The notes: a model not told the origin generated them from the letters alone. Shown: positions 7,848 through 18,091, numbered from the stretch's first letter. The stretch is 64,000 bases of DNA from Clostridia bacterium (GCA_017553325.1 JAFZMH010000008.1:62001-126000); one strand, 5' to 3'. Translations and numbers: made by a program.

Positions 7848-8714
7848 ATGCAATACAATTTTGTTGACTTTGTAAAGAACATCAACCTTTACGCCATTCT
7901 CGACGGCTTGCTCTTGCTCGCGATACTCGTGATTATGATTACGTTCTTCGTGTACAAGCGCAACGTCAAGATGTTCATCTTTTTGATTGCGGCAATCGTG
8001 CTCGAGGTGCTCGTTATGGTGCTCTCCGAACTCAACGGAGGGACGATACTCGTCGTGTCCAAGTACATATTGCACTACGCGGTCATTTTCAATTTGATAG
8101 TGACGGCTGTCGTCTATCAAAACGACTTCAAGAATATCTTCCAAAAGATTTCGACGTCGAAGAGTGCGGACACTCACACTAGCGACGACGATTTGAGAGA
8201 CGCTACGGCGGAGATTTTGACCGCCTGCCAAGATATGGCAAAGCAGGACGTCGGCGCAATCATCATTATAGACACTCCCGGCGATATTCACGAGAACATT
8301 CTCGACACGGGCACGCGGCTCGGGGCGGTCATATCGGCAGGGTTGCTTGAAAGTATCTTCAACACAAAGGCGCCTCTCCACGACGGCGCGGTCATCGTGC
8401 GAGGGAACAAGATCGTGGCGGCGGGTTGCTTCTTGACGCTCACCCAGCGCAACGTCAACAAGGAGATGGGCACTCGTCACCGTGCGGCTATCGGCATCAC
8501 GGAAGAGACGGACGTGCTCTCCATCGTCGTCAGCGAAGAGACTGGCATCATCTCCGTCGTCAAACACGGCGAAATCAAACGCTATATGACGATGGACAAG
8601 TTGAAAGACGAAATCGAAGAGGCATACGGCATCTCCCCGACGGCCCTAGCAAGACGTGCGGAACAGAACAGCAAGAAGAAGAGATTTGGCAGGAAGGACC
8701 GCTTCGACATCTAA
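7848..8714 (+). CDS. cdaA: diadenylate cyclase, CdaA type
   Basis: A 288-residue membrane-bound enzyme that condenses two ATP to c-di-AMP. Three N-terminal membrane helices (about residues 15-88) precede a DAC domain with both catalytic signatures: APLHDGAVIVRG (DGA motif) and MGTRHRAAIG (RHR motif). Length and layout match CdaA. A GGGAGAAG ribosome binding site precedes the ATG. A basic C-terminal tail (KKKRFGRKDR) follows the domain. The usual cdaR and glmM neighbours are missing; the upstream neighbour is an unknown polytopic protein. A fold-back element begins at its stop codon. Confidence 0.95.
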   Translation: MQYNFVDFVKNINLYAILDGLLLLAILVIMITFFVYKRNVKMFIFLIAAIVLEVLVMVLSELNGGTILVVSKYILHYAVIFNLIVTAVVYQNDFKNIFQKISTSKSADTHTSDDDLRDATAEILTACQDMAKQDVGAIIIIDTPGDIHENILDTGTRLGAVISAGLLESIFNTKAPLHDGAVIVRGNKIVAAGCFLTLTQRNVNKEMGTRHRAAIGITEETDVLSIVVSEETGIISVVKHGEIKRYMTMDKLKDEIEEAYGISPTALARRAEQNSKKKRFGRKDRFDI

Positions 8715-8836
8715 AACCGTGCTATTTGGCGACCTGCTGCGTCAGGCTTGCGGGTGCTCACCGTCATGTACGTATTTGTACATTAGGCGGCTCGCGTACG
8801 CACCTTTCTTGCAGTTCATCCAAATATCCCGGTTTT
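8713..8836 (+). repeat. fold-back element, copy A
   Basis: Outer arms TAAAACCG..TATTTGG (starting in the cdaA stop codon) and CCAAATATCCCGGTTTTA pair with few mismatches. The left block reads GGCGACCTGCTGCGTCA. The core is the hairpin CATGTAC-GTATTT-GTACATTAGG, and the right block TTCATCCAAAT. GGGTGC and GCACC form inner arms around the core. No coding potential. Confidence 0.85.
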
Positions 8837-8951
8837 ACAAACTGAAAGGTGTGTTTGCATCTCTTCCAACCGAGCGGTTTTGAGGTAAAATAAACTCCAC
8901 ACGCAAACGAGCTGAAATTCATATTATAAACCATAGGTTTATGGGGATAAT

Positions 8952-9773
8952 ATGAAGGCATGCAAATTCGGTGGAACGTCTATGGCAAACGCCGAGACGA
9001 TAAAACAAGTTGAAAGTATAATACTCGCGGACGATACGAGACGTTATATCGTGGTGTCCGCACCCGGCAAGCGAGAAAGAGAGGACGCAAAAGTCACCGA
9101 CCTCTTGTATCGCTTGAAAAGAGTGTTCGACGAGGGTTCAAACTTCAAAGAAGTTTTGAGCCTCTTGCAGGACAGGTTTTTCGAGATTTGTCGCGGGCTT
9201 GAAGTCGATATTGACGTTCAGGCGGAACTTGACGATTTGAAGGAAAAACTTGAAGGCGGGGCGAGCGAGGACTTCGTCGCGTCGAGAGGTGAATATCTGT
9301 CCGCGAAAATTCTCGCGAGAAAACTCGGGTTTTCGTTTTGCGACACGCAAGAACTCGTACGCTTTAAAGGGAACGACCTTGCGCTCGACGAGACGATAGA
9401 CAATTTGAGCAGTACGCTCAAAGGTTTTAAAAGAGCGGTCTTACCCGGGTTTTACGGCTCGGACGAGAGAGGAGTAAAGACCTTCTCCCGCGGAGGTTCG
9501 GACATAACCGGCGCGCTCGTCGCAGCCGCCGTATGCGCGGACGTGTATGAAAACTGGACGGACGTGGACGGAGTGTACACGGCGGACCCGCGCAAAGACA
9601 AAAACGCGAAATTCATTGAAAACCTGACTTACGACGAGATGTTCGACCTCGCAAAAAGCGGAGCGAACGTCTTGCACAAAGACGCGGTATATCCCGCCCA
9701 AATAGCGGGAATAAAGATAAATATAAAAAACACGTTCAACCCGAGCAGCATCGGGACAACAATTTCAAACTGA
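8952..9773 (+). CDS. aspartate kinase, catalytic domain only
   Basis: A 273-residue amino-acid kinase that phosphorylates aspartate at the head of the Lys/Thr/Met pathway. Signatures are KFGGTSMANAETIKQV at the N-terminus, then SRGGSDITGAL, YENWTDVDGVYTADPR and AGIKINIKNTFNP. The protein stops exactly where the kinase domain ends; the two ACT domains that normally bind lysine or threonine (family length 400-450) are absent, with no remnant in the next 20 nt. It may thus escape allosteric control or use a separate regulatory subunit. No other pathway gene is adjacent. A regulatory-domain-free kinase of related type is the main alternative. Confidence 0.85.
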   Translation: MKACKFGGTSMANAETIKQVESIILADDTRRYIVVSAPGKREREDAKVTDLLYRLKRVFDEGSNFKEVLSLLQDRFFEICRGLEVDIDVQAELDDLKEKLEGGASEDFVASRGEYLSAKILARKLGFSFCDTQELVRFKGNDLALDETIDNLSSTLKGFKRAVLPGFYGSDERGVKTFSRGGSDITGALVAAAVCADVYENWTDVDGVYTADPRKDKNAKFIENLTYDEMFDLAKSGANVLHKDAVYPAQIAGIKINIKNTFNPSSIGTTISN

Positions 9774-9791
9774 CGAACAAAGGAGCAACAA

Positions 9792-10226
9792 GTGTTAAAT
9801 CCCGACAGTCAACTGGTATATGACGTACTCCGCTCGATAACGGGCGACGACGACGTCTACAAAATCATTGAAGCGGACGAGGTGCTCGAGAGATTGCCAA
9901 AGGACAAGCAATTTTCAAAGGTGCAACTCTCCTCAATCGTTCGCGACCTCAAAGACAGAGATTACGTAAACGTCAAGTATTTTACTCCTGACGAATACTG
10001 CATTCTCACGCTCAAGCGTTTCGAGGAAGCCGAGGTCGTGTCTCAACCCGCGAAGCGCGTTGAGAAAAAAGAGAAAGCCGAGAGAGTCCCCTATGAGACC
10101 AAAACGGAAAAACCCGTCAAACCCATAAAGAAGGGCGTGGTCTTTCTTATGGCGTTTCTCGGCGGACTGCTCGGCAGCGCGATAGTCGCGGCGGTTGCTA
10201 TCGTACTTATCAAATTTGCTCTATAA
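9792..10226 (+). CDS. winged-helix protein with C-terminal membrane anchor (paralog 1)
   Basis: A 144-residue protein: an N-terminal helical region resembling a winged helix (about residues 5-72, with KVQLSSIVRDLKDRDYVNVK as recognition helix and wing), a Lys/Glu/Pro-rich linker (residues 80-112) and one membrane helix (116-142). The GTG start at 9792 lies 6 nt after AGGAG. The next gene encodes a smaller protein with the same architecture, so the two are probably paralogs. I do not recognise the family. Such a protein could bind DNA at the membrane or be a degenerate wHTH used for protein contacts. It is part of the unit leading to uvrB-uvrA. Confidence 0.7.
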   Translation: MLNPDSQLVYDVLRSITGDDDVYKIIEADEVLERLPKDKQFSKVQLSSIVRDLKDRDYVNVKYFTPDEYCILTLKRFEEAEVVSQPAKRVEKKEKAERVPYETKTEKPVKPIKKGVVFLMAFLGGLLGSAIVAAVAIVLIKFAL

Positions 10227-10234
10227 GGTGAATT

Positions 10235-10633
10235 ATGGCACTCGAAAGACAACACGTTCTCACAAAAAAAGAAAAAGCGGTCATGCGCGTAGTGTATCAG
10301 GAAGCCGAAAAACAGGGAGGGGCTTGTCTTCTCACGCCTATTGATATATTCGAGCAAATTCCGCTCGACATAGATATCGAAGAAAACGAACTCGAAACGA
10401 CGCTTCGCAACCTCGAAATCGACGAGTATTTCGACCTCACGATGTCTGACAGAAAGGGCGAGCTCGTCTATTGTATCAATATGCAAAAAAAAGGACTTCA
10501 ATTTGCCCGCGTCGAACGTGCGTTCAAGAGCAACATTATGTTCCGTCTTGTCTTTGCAATGTGTACGGCAACCGTCGGCGCGTTGGTCGGCTGGGGCATA
10601 CGTCTTCTCATCGCTTATTTCCAAAACAAATGA
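10235..10633 (+). CDS. winged-helix protein with C-terminal membrane anchor (paralog 2)
   Basis: A 132-residue protein with an N-terminal winged-helix-like region ([20 protein letters not shown]) and a single C-terminal membrane helix (about residues 103-127). It shares layout with the gene 8 nt upstream but the long charged linker is shorter. Its TGA overlaps the uvrB ATG (ATGA), so translation is coupled to uvrB. Function unknown; the constant closeness to uvrBA would be the way to test a DNA-repair link. Confidence 0.7.
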   Translation: MALERQHVLTKKEKAVMRVVYQEAEKQGGACLLTPIDIFEQIPLDIDIEENELETTLRNLEIDEYFDLTMSDRKGELVYCINMQKKGLQFARVERAFKSNIMFRLVFAMCTATVGALVGWGIRLLIAYFQNK

Positions 10634-12585
10634 GATTTGAACTCGTTTCAAAATACAAGCCGACGGGGGATCAACCTCAGGCAATCGACAAGATTGTCGA
10701 AGGGCTTCAAAACGGATTTAATACCGAAGTTTTGCTCGGAGTCACAGGTTCGGGCAAAACTTTTACTATGGCAAATATCATAGAGCGTATTCAAAAGCCG
10801 ACTCTCGTCATAGCGCATAACAAGACGCTTGCGGCTCAGCTTTGCAACGAACTTAGAGAATTTTTCCCCAAAAACAGGGTGGAGTTTTTCGTCTCCTACT
10901 ACGACTATTATCAGCCGGAGGCGTACATCCCTCGTACGGACACCTATATCGAAAAGGACTTGTCCGTCAACGACGAGATTGACAAACTTCGCAACTCCGC
11001 AACCGCCTCTTTGTGCGAGAGAGAGGACACGATAGTCGTGGCGTCCGTGTCCTGCATCTACGGACTCGGCGCGCCGACGGAATATTTCAAGCAGTGCATA
11101 TCTCTAAGGGAAGGGGACACGATAGACCGCGACGAACTTGCGAGAAATCTCGTGGACATCCAATACAAGCGCGCGGACTTCGATTTCGTGCGTTCGACCT
11201 TCCGTATGCGCGGGGACACGGTGGACATCTTTCCGGCGGGCAATTCCGAGATTGCGATTCGCGTAGAGTTTTTCGGAGACACGATAGAGCGTATATGCGA
11301 GATTGACGGCACGACGTCCAAAATTATAGACGAACTCAAGCATACCCTTATTTTCCCGGCGACGCATTACGTCATCAGCGGTGAAAAAGAGGAAATTTTG
11401 GGCAGAATATTAAAGGACAAAGCCGAACGCGTGGAATACTTCACCCGCCTTGGCAAACTCTTGGAGGCTCAGCGCATCGACGAGAGAGTCAACTACGACG
11501 TCGAGATGATAAGGGAGATGGGCTATTGCAGCGGTATAGAAAACTACTCCCGCTACTTTGACGGCAGGGAGATAGGGCAAGCGCCGTATACTCTCCTTGA
11601 CTTCTTCCCGAAGGACTTCATCACGTTCATTGACGAGAGCCACATGACGATACCTCAAATTCACGGTATGTACAACGGCGACAGGGCGCGCAAGACCAAC
11701 CTCGTCGAGTACGGTTTCCGTCTCCCGTCCGCCTACGACAATCGCCCTCTCACTTGGGAGGAGTTCGACAGCCGTATACGCCAAGTCGTGTGTATGTCCG
11801 CAACGCCTGCGCAGTACGAACTCAACCGCGCGGACGACGTGGCGGAGCAAATTATCCGTCCGACGGGACTGCTTGACCCCGAGATTGAGGTCAAAAAGAT
11901 TGACGGACAGATTGACGACCTCATCGGCGAAATCAACAAAGTCGTGGCAAACAAGGGCAGAGTGCTCGTCACCACGCTCACGAAAAAAATGGCGGAAAAC
12001 CTGACGGACTATCTCAAAGAGGTGGGCATAAAGGTCAAGTATATGCACAGCGACATAGACACCTTAGAGCGCATAGAAATCGTGCGCGGGCTCAGAGAAG
12101 GTGAGTTTGACGTGCTCGTCGGCATCAACCTTTTGCGCGAAGGTCTCGACATCCCCGAGGTGCAACTCGTGGCGATCTTGGACGCGGACAAAGAGGGCTT
12201 TTTGAGAAGCGCGTCCGCACTCATCCAAACGATAGGTCGCGCCGCAAGAAACGCGCAGGGCAGAGTCGTGATGTATGCCGACAATATGACGGACAGTATG
12301 AAGACCGCAATCGGCGAGACCAATCGCCGTCGCAGAATTCAGGACGCTTACAACAAGGCAAACGGCATAGTGCCGAAGACCATCGTCAGCAGCATCAAGA
12401 ATTCGCTTGAAATCACCAAAAAGGACGTTAAACACGAGAATTTGTCAGTTAAAGATATGATTCAGGAGATTGAACGGCTGAAAGGACTTATGCAAACCGC
12501 ATCGGCACAACTCGATTTCGAGAAGGCAATACTCCTACGTGACGAGTTGAACGAACTGAAAAGACAAATCAAAAAATTAAGTTAA
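10630..12585 (+). CDS. uvrB: excinuclease ABC subunit B
   Basis: A 651-residue DNA helicase-like damage-verification subunit of nucleotide excision repair. Visible: Q-tip region TGDQPQAID, Walker [13 protein letters not shown], the beta-hairpin region [20 protein letters not shown] that inserts between strands, [29 protein letters not shown], helicase motif [11 protein letters not shown] and the C-terminal UVR domain ([17 protein letters not shown]) that contacts UvrA/UvrC. The open frame extends 53 codons upstream, but homology and the 4-nt overlap with the previous gene support ATG 10630. uvrA follows after 4 nt; uvrC is not in the window. Confidence 0.98.
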   Translation: MRFELVSKYKPTGDQPQAIDKIVEGLQNGFNTEVLLGVTGSGKTFTMANIIERIQKPTLVIAHNKTLAAQLCNELREFFPKNRVEFFVSYYDYYQPEAYIPRTDTYIEKDLSVNDEIDKLRNSATASLCEREDTIVVASVSCIYGLGAPTEYFKQCISLREGDTIDRDELARNLVDIQYKRADFDFVRSTFRMRGDTVDIFPAGNSEIAIRVEFFGDTIERICEIDGTTSKIIDELKHTLIFPATHYVISGEKEEILGRILKDKAERVEYFTRLGKLLEAQRIDERVNYDVEMIREMGYCSGIENYSRYFDGREIGQAPYTLLDFFPKDFITFIDESHMTIPQIHGMYNGDRARKTNLVEYGFRLPSAYDNRPLTWEEFDSRIRQVVCMSATPAQYELNRADDVAEQIIRPTGLLDPEIEVKKIDGQIDDLIGEINKVVANKGRVLVTTLTKKMAENLTDYLKEVGIKVKYMHSDIDTLERIEIVRGLREGEFDVLVGINLLREGLDIPEVQLVAILDADKEGFLRSASALIQTIGRAARNAQGRVVMYADNMTDSMKTAIGETNRRRRIQDAYNKANGIVPKTIVSSIKNSLEITKKDVKHENLSVKDMIQEIERLKGLMQTASAQLDFEKAILLRDELNELKRQIKKLS

Positions 12586-12589
12586 GACC

Positions 12590-15400
12590 ATGGATAAAAT
12601 TATTATCAAAGGCGCAAGAGAGAACAATCTCAAAAATATCGATTTGGAAATTCCGCGCGATAAACTCGTGGTGTTCACGGGGCTTTCGGGAAGCGGAAAG
12701 TCTTCGCTTGCTTTCGACACCATCTTTGCCGAGGGGCAGAGACGCTACGTCGAGAGCCTTTCGTCGTACGCTCGTATGTTTTTGGGGCAGATGCAAAAAC
12801 CTGACGTCGACTATATCGAGGGGCTTTCTCCCGCGGTTTCGATAGACCAAAAGACGACGTCGCACAACCCGCGTTCAACCGTCGGCACGGTGACGGAGAT
12901 ATACGATTATCTCCGTTTGCTCTATGCTCGCATCGGCAGACCGCATTGCCCAAAGTGCGGCAGACTCATCGAAAAGCAGACCGTCGACCAAATCGCGGAC
13001 AAGATTATGGCGAGAATGGGCGCAAAGGTGCAAATTCTCGCGCCAATCGCAAGGCTGAGAAAGGGAGAATACAGGAAGGAATTCGAGCAACTCAAACGCG
13101 CAGGCTACGTGCGTGTGAGAGTGGACGGCATAAACTATACGCTTGACGAGGAGATAAACCTCGACAAGAACATAAAGCACACGATCAGCGTAGTCATCGA
13201 CCGCATAGTCGTCAAGGATGGCGTCGAGCGCAGACTCGTCGACTCGATTGAGAACGCCGTGAAACTTGCCGAAGGGCTTGTAATTGCGGACTTCGACGGA
13301 GAGGAAGTGCTTTATTCCACCAAATACGCCTGCCCGAACTGCGACCTCAGTTTTGAGGAACTCGCGCCGAGGCTCTTCTCGTTCAACAGCCCGCAGGGCG
13401 CTTGCCCCGAGTGCGACGGGTTGGGGTTCAAGTCCGAAATTGACACGAATCTTCTCGTCACAGATTGGAACAAGTCTCTCCGAGAGGGGGCAATCAAGGC
13501 GAGCGGTTGGGGAATAGACCCGGGCAATATGACGGGGATGCAATTTAAAGCGCTTGCAAAGGCATACGGCTTTTCACTTGACGTCCCAATAAAAGATCTC
13601 CCGAAGGGAGTGCTCGACATAATCTTTTACGGCAACGACGGCGACAGAATAAGAATGGAATACAATTCCCGCAGTTTTTCGGGCTATTTCAACGCGAGTT
13701 TCGAGGGACTTGCAAACAACCTTATGCGCCGTTTCAAGACTACTGAGAGCGAGATGGTCAAGGCGGAGATTTCAAAGTATATGAAGAACGTGCCTTGCTC
13801 TGCTTGCGGAGGGAAACGCTTGAAACCCGAGGCGCTTGCCGTGACGATAGGGGACGTCAATATCTTTGAAATGACCGAGATGTCAATCGGCGCGCTCTCG
13901 CAATTCCTCGAAAGGCTTGAACTCACGGATACCGAACATCTCATCGGAGACCGTATAATAAAGGAAATTCGCGCAAGGCTCGACTTTCTCGTGAACGTGG
14001 GACTCGGCTATCTCACGCTCTCGCGTTCGGCGACGTCGCTCTCAGGCGGCGAGTCCCAACGCATACGCCTTGCCACGCAGATAGGCAGCGGACTTACCGG
14101 GGTGTTGTATATCCTCGACGAGCCGAGCATAGGTTTGCACCAAAGGGACAACGCGAAGTTGCTTGACTCCCTCAAAAATCTGCGCGACCTCGGCAACACG
14201 CTCATAGTGGTCGAACACGACGAGGACACGATGAGAAACGCGGACTATATCGTAGATATAGGACCGGGAGCGGGCGTGCACGGCGGACAGGTCGTGGCGG
14301 CGGGAAGCGTTGAGGACATCATAGCGTGTCCCGAGTCTACGACGGGCAAATATTTGAGCGGAGAACTCAAAATTGAAGTCCCGTGGGCGAGGCGCAAGGG
14401 GCAAAGCTTTTTGACCGTCAAGGGCGCGAGACAAAACAACCTCAAAAACATAGACGTCAACATTCCTCTCGGCACTTTCACCGCGATAACCGGCGTGTCG
14501 GGAAGCGGAAAGTCCAGCCTCGTCAACGAGATTTTGTACCCCGCGCTTGCAAACCGCCTTATGGGGAGCAGACTTTTGGAGGGACAATACGACTTTTTGA
14601 ACGGCATTGAAAACCTTGACAAGGTTATCTGCATAGACCAAAGCCCGATAGGGCGCACTCCGCGCTCCAACCCCGCGACGTACACGGGGGTATTCAGCCA
14701 TATTCGTGATTTGTTTGCGACGCTTCCCGATTCAAAGGCGAGAGGTTATACGGCGGGACGCTTCTCATTCAACGTCTCGGGCGGAAGGTGCGAGCATTGT
14801 TCTGGCGACGGAATAATCAAGATAGAAATGCACTTCTTGCCCGACGTATACGTCCCTTGCGAAGTGTGCAAGGGCGCAAGATACAACCGCGAGACCTTGG
14901 AGGTCAAATACAAGGGCAAGAGCATAAGCGACGTCCTCGATATGACGATCGAGGAGGCGACGTCCTTCTTTGAGAACATTCCGCGCATAAAGAACAAAAT
15001 CAAGACGCTCAACGACGTCGGGCTGGGCTACGTCAAACTCGGGCAGTCGTCCACGACGCTCTCGGGCGGCGAGGCGCAACGCGTCAAACTCGCAACCGAA
15101 CTTTCAAAACGCGCGACGGGTAGGACGCTCTACATCCTCGACGAGCCGACGACAGGGCTCCACTCCGCGGACGTGGCAAAACTCATCGCCATACTCCAAC
15201 AACTCGTAGAGCAGGGCAACAGCGTGGTCGTCATAGAGCACAATCTTGACGTCATCAAGGTCGCCGACCACATCATAGACCTCGGCCCCGAAGGCGGCGA
15301 CGCCGGCGGAACGATTGTCGCCGAAGGCTCCCCCGAAGAACTCGTCGAAAAGCATCTCGCAGACAGTTTCACCGCCGAGTTCTTAAAGAAAATGCTGTAA
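12590..15400 (+). CDS. uvrA: excinuclease ABC subunit A
   Basis: A 936-residue double ABC ATPase that scans DNA for lesions and loads UvrB. Both ATPase halves are intact: Walker [16 protein letters not shown] and [14 protein letters not shown], signature [12 protein letters not shown] and [12 protein letters not shown], Walker [12 protein letters not shown] and [11 protein letters not shown]. Zinc modules show as [15 protein letters not shown]...CPEC and CEHC...CEVC. Length is standard. It starts 4 nt after the uvrB stop with only a weak ribosome site, so coupled translation is likely. A terminator follows at 15406. Confidence 0.98.
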   Translation: MDKIIIKGARENNLKNIDLEIPRDKLVVFTGLSGSGKSSLAFDTIFAEGQRRYVESLSSYARMFLGQMQKPDVDYIEGLSPAVSIDQKTTSHNPRSTVGTVTEIYDYLRLLYARIGRPHCPKCGRLIEKQTVDQIADKIMARMGAKVQILAPIARLRKGEYRKEFEQLKRAGYVRVRVDGINYTLDEEINLDKNIKHTISVVIDRIVVKDGVERRLVDSIENAVKLAEGLVIADFDGEEVLYSTKYACPNCDLSFEELAPRLFSFNSPQGACPECDGLGFKSEIDTNLLVTDWNKSLREGAIKASGWGIDPGNMTGMQFKALAKAYGFSLDVPIKDLPKGVLDIIFYGNDGDRIRMEYNSRSFSGYFNASFEGLANNLMRRFKTTESEMVKAEISKYMKNVPCSACGGKRLKPEALAVTIGDVNIFEMTEMSIGALSQFLERLELTDTEHLIGDRIIKEIRARLDFLVNVGLGYLTLSRSATSLSGGESQRIRLATQIGSGLTGVLYILDEPSIGLHQRDNAKLLDSLKNLRDLGNTLIVVEHDEDTMRNADYIVDIGPGAGVHGGQVVAAGSVEDIIACPESTTGKYLSGELKIEVPWARRKGQSFLTVKGARQNNLKNIDVNIPLGTFTAITGVSGSGKSSLVNEILYPALANRLMGSRLLEGQYDFLNGIENLDKVICIDQSPIGRTPRSNPATYTGVFSHIRDLFATLPDSKARGYTAGRFSFNVSGGRCEHCSGDGIIKIEMHFLPDVYVPCEVCKGARYNRETLEVKYKGKSISDVLDMTIEEATSFFENIPRIKNKIKTLNDVGLGYVKLGQSSTTLSGGEAQRVKLATELSKRATGRTLYILDEPTTGLHSADVAKLIAILQQLVEQGNSVVVIEHNLDVIKVADHIIDLGPEGGDAGGTIVAEGSPEELVEKHLADSFTAEFLKKML

Positions 15401-15405
15401 AATAA

Positions 15406-15440
15406 AATCTCGCAACCGTTTGGTTGCGAGATTGCTTTTT
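15406..15440. terminator. terminator after uvrA
   Basis: Stem AATCTCGCAACC / GGTTGCGAGATT, loop GTTT, then a short T tract; may also end the convergent XRE gene. Confidence 0.8.
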
Positions 15441-15449
15441 CAATACATT

Positions 15450-15662
15450 TTAGTAATTTCTTCTGCCGATAAGATAATCGACTGACACTCCAAAGAAGAT
15501 GCTGAGTTCAATCAGGGTATCGTAGTCGGGCTGATTTCTGCCAACTTCCCAGCCTGAAACAGTGGACTTTGCAACTTTGAGATGCTCGGCAAGGTCCTGT
15601 TGAAGCATATTTCTTTCTTGGCGCAGAGATTTGAGCCTTTCAGGGAAACAACTTTTCAGCAT
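15450..15662 (-). CDS. short XRE-family transcriptional regulator
   Basis: A 70-residue protein that is essentially one HTH_3 domain (RLKSLRQERNMLQQDLAEHL, then STVSGWEVGRNQPDYDTL). ATG 15662 has AAAGGAG 6 nt upstream; the open frame continues upstream but without homology. It binds DNA, probably as a dimer. Its promoter contains the short imperfect palindrome ACACGCAATGTGT between -10 and -35, a candidate site for autoregulation or control of the divergent tcdA operon. The ligand, if any, is unknown. Confidence 0.88.
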   Translation of the reverse strand: MLKSCFPERLKSLRQERNMLQQDLAEHLKVAKSTVSGWEVGRNQPDYDTLIELSIFFGVSVDYLIGRRNY

Positions 15663-15692
15663 ATTTTTCTCCTTTGAAGATTTGTACGATGT

Positions 15693-15721
15693 AGTATAAT
15701 ACACGCAATGTGTTTTGTCAA
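15693..15721 (-). promoter_or_regulatory. sigma-A promoter of the XRE gene with internal palindrome
   Basis: TTGACA, 17-bp spacer, TATACT on the minus strand. The spacer contains ACACGCAATGTGT, a possible operator. Confidence 0.8.
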
Positions 15722-15804
15722 CAGAGATTGTCGAAATTTGTAAAGACAAAATATCTTGTTGTGTTCGAGGCGCAAATGGTGTAATATATTGTGTAGGTGA
15801 CGAT

Positions 15805-16500
15805 ATGGAAGAACTATATGAGAGGACAAATTTGCTCCTCGGCGACAAAACCGAGAGGCTGAAAAAGGCAAAGGTGCTCGTGTGCGGGCTGGGCGGAGTC
15901 GGAGGTTATGCTCTCGAAGCGCTCGTGCGCGCAGGAGTGGGCAGAGTGGACGTTTTGGACAGCGACGTCTTTGCTTCAAGCAACTTGAACCGCCAGATCC
16001 TTGCGACGACGGCAACCGTCGGTAGACGCAAGACGGAGGTGGCAAGAGAGCGTGCGCTTTCAATAAACCCCGATTGCAAGGTTCAAACCTACGACTTCTT
16101 CTATCTGCCCGAAACGGCGGACAAAGTCGATTTGAGAGAGTACGACTATATCGTCGACGCAATCGACACGGTCACCGCAAAACTCGAACTTGTCACGCGC
16201 GCAAAACGCGCGGGCGTAAATATTGTTTCCTGCATGGGCACGGGCAATAAACTCGGCACGCACTTTGAGGCGGCGGATATATACAAGACTTCCGTCTGTC
16301 CGCTTGCCAAGGTCATGCGCAAGGAACTCCGCGCAAGGGGTATCGAGCATCTCAAAGTCGTCTATTCAAAGGAAGAACCGATAATTCCCGAAAACACTCC
16401 GACAGAGGGCGGACGCCATATCCCCGGGAGCATATCCTATGCCCCTGCGATTGCAGGGTTGGTTCTCGCAGCAACAGTTATACAAGATTTGACGAAATGA
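15805..16500 (+). CDS. tcdA: tRNA threonylcarbamoyladenosine dehydratase (ThiF/MoeB fold)
   Basis: A 231-residue E1-like enzyme that cyclises t6A37 of tRNA to ct6A using ATP. Motifs: VCGLGGVGGYALEALVRAGV (nucleotide-binding), DSDVFASSNLNRQILA, YIVDAIDTVTAKLELV and SCMGTGNKLGTHFEA. ATG 15805 has an AGGTG 6 nt before it; the frame extends further upstream without homology. Its TGA overlaps the start of an RNA methyltransferase gene, and dtd follows, so the unit groups three RNA/tRNA quality enzymes. Confidence 0.92.
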   Translation: MEELYERTNLLLGDKTERLKKAKVLVCGLGGVGGYALEALVRAGVGRVDVLDSDVFASSNLNRQILATTATVGRRKTEVARERALSINPDCKVQTYDFFYLPETADKVDLREYDYIVDAIDTVTAKLELVTRAKRAGVNIVSCMGTGNKLGTHFEAADIYKTSVCPLAKVMRKELRARGIEHLKVVYSKEEPIIPENTPTEGGRHIPGSISYAPAIAGLVLAATVIQDLTK

Positions 16501-17651
16501 GCATTTTTGACGGACAACTGAAAATCGAGGTTGCAACCGCGAGCGGTATTGAGGCGGTGACCAAGAGGGAACTCTTGCGTCTCGGCTATGAGCCGAGCGG
16601 GGCAAACTTTGGGCGTATCACGTTCGACGGCACTTTCAAGGACGTGCTCCGCGCAAACGTGTTTTTGCGCACCGCAAATCGCATTCGCATAGTGCTCGGC
16701 TCATTCAAGGCGGAAACCTTTGACGAACTCTTCGACGGCGTGAGCGCTATTGATTGGAAAGAGGTTTTGCCACGCGATGCAAAGATTGTCGTGGACGCAA
16801 AGTCCAAAAACAGCAAACTGTTCGCGCTGTCTGCCACTCAATCCGTCGCAAAAAAGGCGATAGTCAACTGCTTGACAAATGCATATCATACGGCTCTCGA
16901 CGAGAGCGGGGCGGAATACGACGTGGAAATTTCGCTTGTAAACGACGAGGCAACCGTCACTCTCGATACGTCGGGAGATGGTCTGCACAAGCGCGGTTAT
17001 CGCACCTATCTCGGCGACGCTCCCATACGCGAGACGCTTGCCGCCGCTATGATTGAACTCTCCGTTTGGAACCCCGATCGTCCTCTAATCGATCCGTTTT
17101 GCGGTTCGGGCACGATACCCATTGAGGCGGCGCTTGTAGGGCTCAAAATCGCGCCCGGGATGAGCCGCAATTTTGCGTGTGAAAAGTTTTCAAACGCTCC
17201 TGATGTCAGAGAAGTGGTGCAGGACGAGGCGGAATCGCTCATTGACCGCGATAGAATGCTGAAAATCAGTGGTTTTGACATCAACCCTGAGGCAATCAAG
17301 CTCGCCGTAAAACACGCAAAACGCGCCGGGGTTGAAAGCAAAATTCACTTTCAAACCATGGATATGCGAGACGTATCGTCAAAACTCTCTCACGGCGTCA
17401 TAATCACCAACCCGCCGTACGGTGAAAGGCTTATGAGCGAGGCGGAACTCAAAGTCCTCTACGCAGATTTCGGCAAGATGACGAAAGGACTGGACGAGTG
17501 GTGCGTCTATGCCATATCGTCATACAAGGCTTTTGAAAAATATTACGGAAAGCGCGCGGATAAGACGAGAAAACTTTACAACAGTGAGTTGGAGTGCAAT
17601 TTTTACACCTATTTGGGAAAAGCACCCGAAAAGAAAGAGAGCAAACTATGA
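16497..17651 (+). CDS. THUMP-domain class I SAM-dependent RNA methyltransferase
   Basis: A 384-residue enzyme of the RlmL-N/YpsC type, which methylates a guanine N2 in 23S rRNA. The N-terminal region (about 1-165) contains a ferredoxin-like and THUMP RNA-binding domain; the C-terminal half is a Rossmann methyltransferase with LIDPFCGSGTIPIEAALVG (SAM site), SGFDINPEAIKLA and the catalytic motif TNPPYGERL. It overlaps tcdA and dtd by 4 nt on either side (ATGA), indicating one transcript with coupled translation. Exact target base is inferred from the family. Confidence 0.92.
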   Translation: MSIFDGQLKIEVATASGIEAVTKRELLRLGYEPSGANFGRITFDGTFKDVLRANVFLRTANRIRIVLGSFKAETFDELFDGVSAIDWKEVLPRDAKIVVDAKSKNSKLFALSATQSVAKKAIVNCLTNAYHTALDESGAEYDVEISLVNDEATVTLDTSGDGLHKRGYRTYLGDAPIRETLAAAMIELSVWNPDRPLIDPFCGSGTIPIEAALVGLKIAPGMSRNFACEKFSNAPDVREVVQDEAESLIDRDRMLKISGFDINPEAIKLAVKHAKRAGVESKIHFQTMDMRDVSSKLSHGVIITNPPYGERLMSEAELKVLYADFGKMTKGLDEWCVYAISSYKAFEKYYGKRADKTRKLYNSELECNFYTYLGKAPEKKESKL

Positions 17652-18091
17652 GAGCATTAATACAAAGAACGTTCAGTTCAAAACTATACGTTGACGGCAA
17701 ACTCATCAGCGAGATACCCAGCGGACTCACGATATTCTTGGGCATAGAGAAGGGCGATACGGACGAACAGGCTGACTACCTCGCGCACAAGATACCGAAA
17801 CTGCGCGTTTTCAGGGACGAAAACGACAAAATCAACTTGAACGTCCTGCAAGCGGGCGGAGAGATTTTGCTCGTGTCGCAGTTTTCGCTTGCGGGCAAAC
17901 TCGTCAAGGGGAGCGGCAACCGTCCAGACTTCGGCGCGGCGGAACTTCCAGAGCGCGCGAAATATCTCTATGAGCGCATAACCGAAACCATGCGCTCTGA
18001 AGGCGTCGTCGTCAAGAACGGCGTGTTTGGCGCGCATATGTATATAGAACAGCAACAGGACGGACCTTTGTCGTTTGTGTTCGAGTGCTAA
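17648..18091 (+). CDS. dtd: D-aminoacyl-tRNA deacylase
   Basis: A 147-residue homodimeric editing enzyme that removes D-amino acids from tRNA. It begins MRALIQRTFSSKLYVDGK and contains the active-site motifs LVSQFSLAGKLVKGSGNRPDF and NGVFGAHMYIEQQQDGPL (the family SQFTL and GPxT regions, the latter reading GPLS). Length is typical. ATG 17648 overlaps the stop of the methyltransferase; the longer frame from 17594 lies inside that gene and is not used. Dtd in Bacillota often neighbours relA; here it does not. Confidence 0.95.
   Translation: MRALIQRTFSSKLYVDGKLISEIPSGLTIFLGIEKGDTDEQADYLAHKIPKLRVFRDENDKINLNVLQAGGEILLVSQFSLAGKLVKGSGNRPDFGAAELPERAKYLYERITETMRSEGVVVKNGVFGAHMYIEQQQDGPLSFVFEC

Noticed and set aside
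10471..10629. Extended N-terminus of UvrB
   Set aside because: The extra 53 codons overlap the upstream winged-helix gene; UvrB homology starts at the ATG at 10630.
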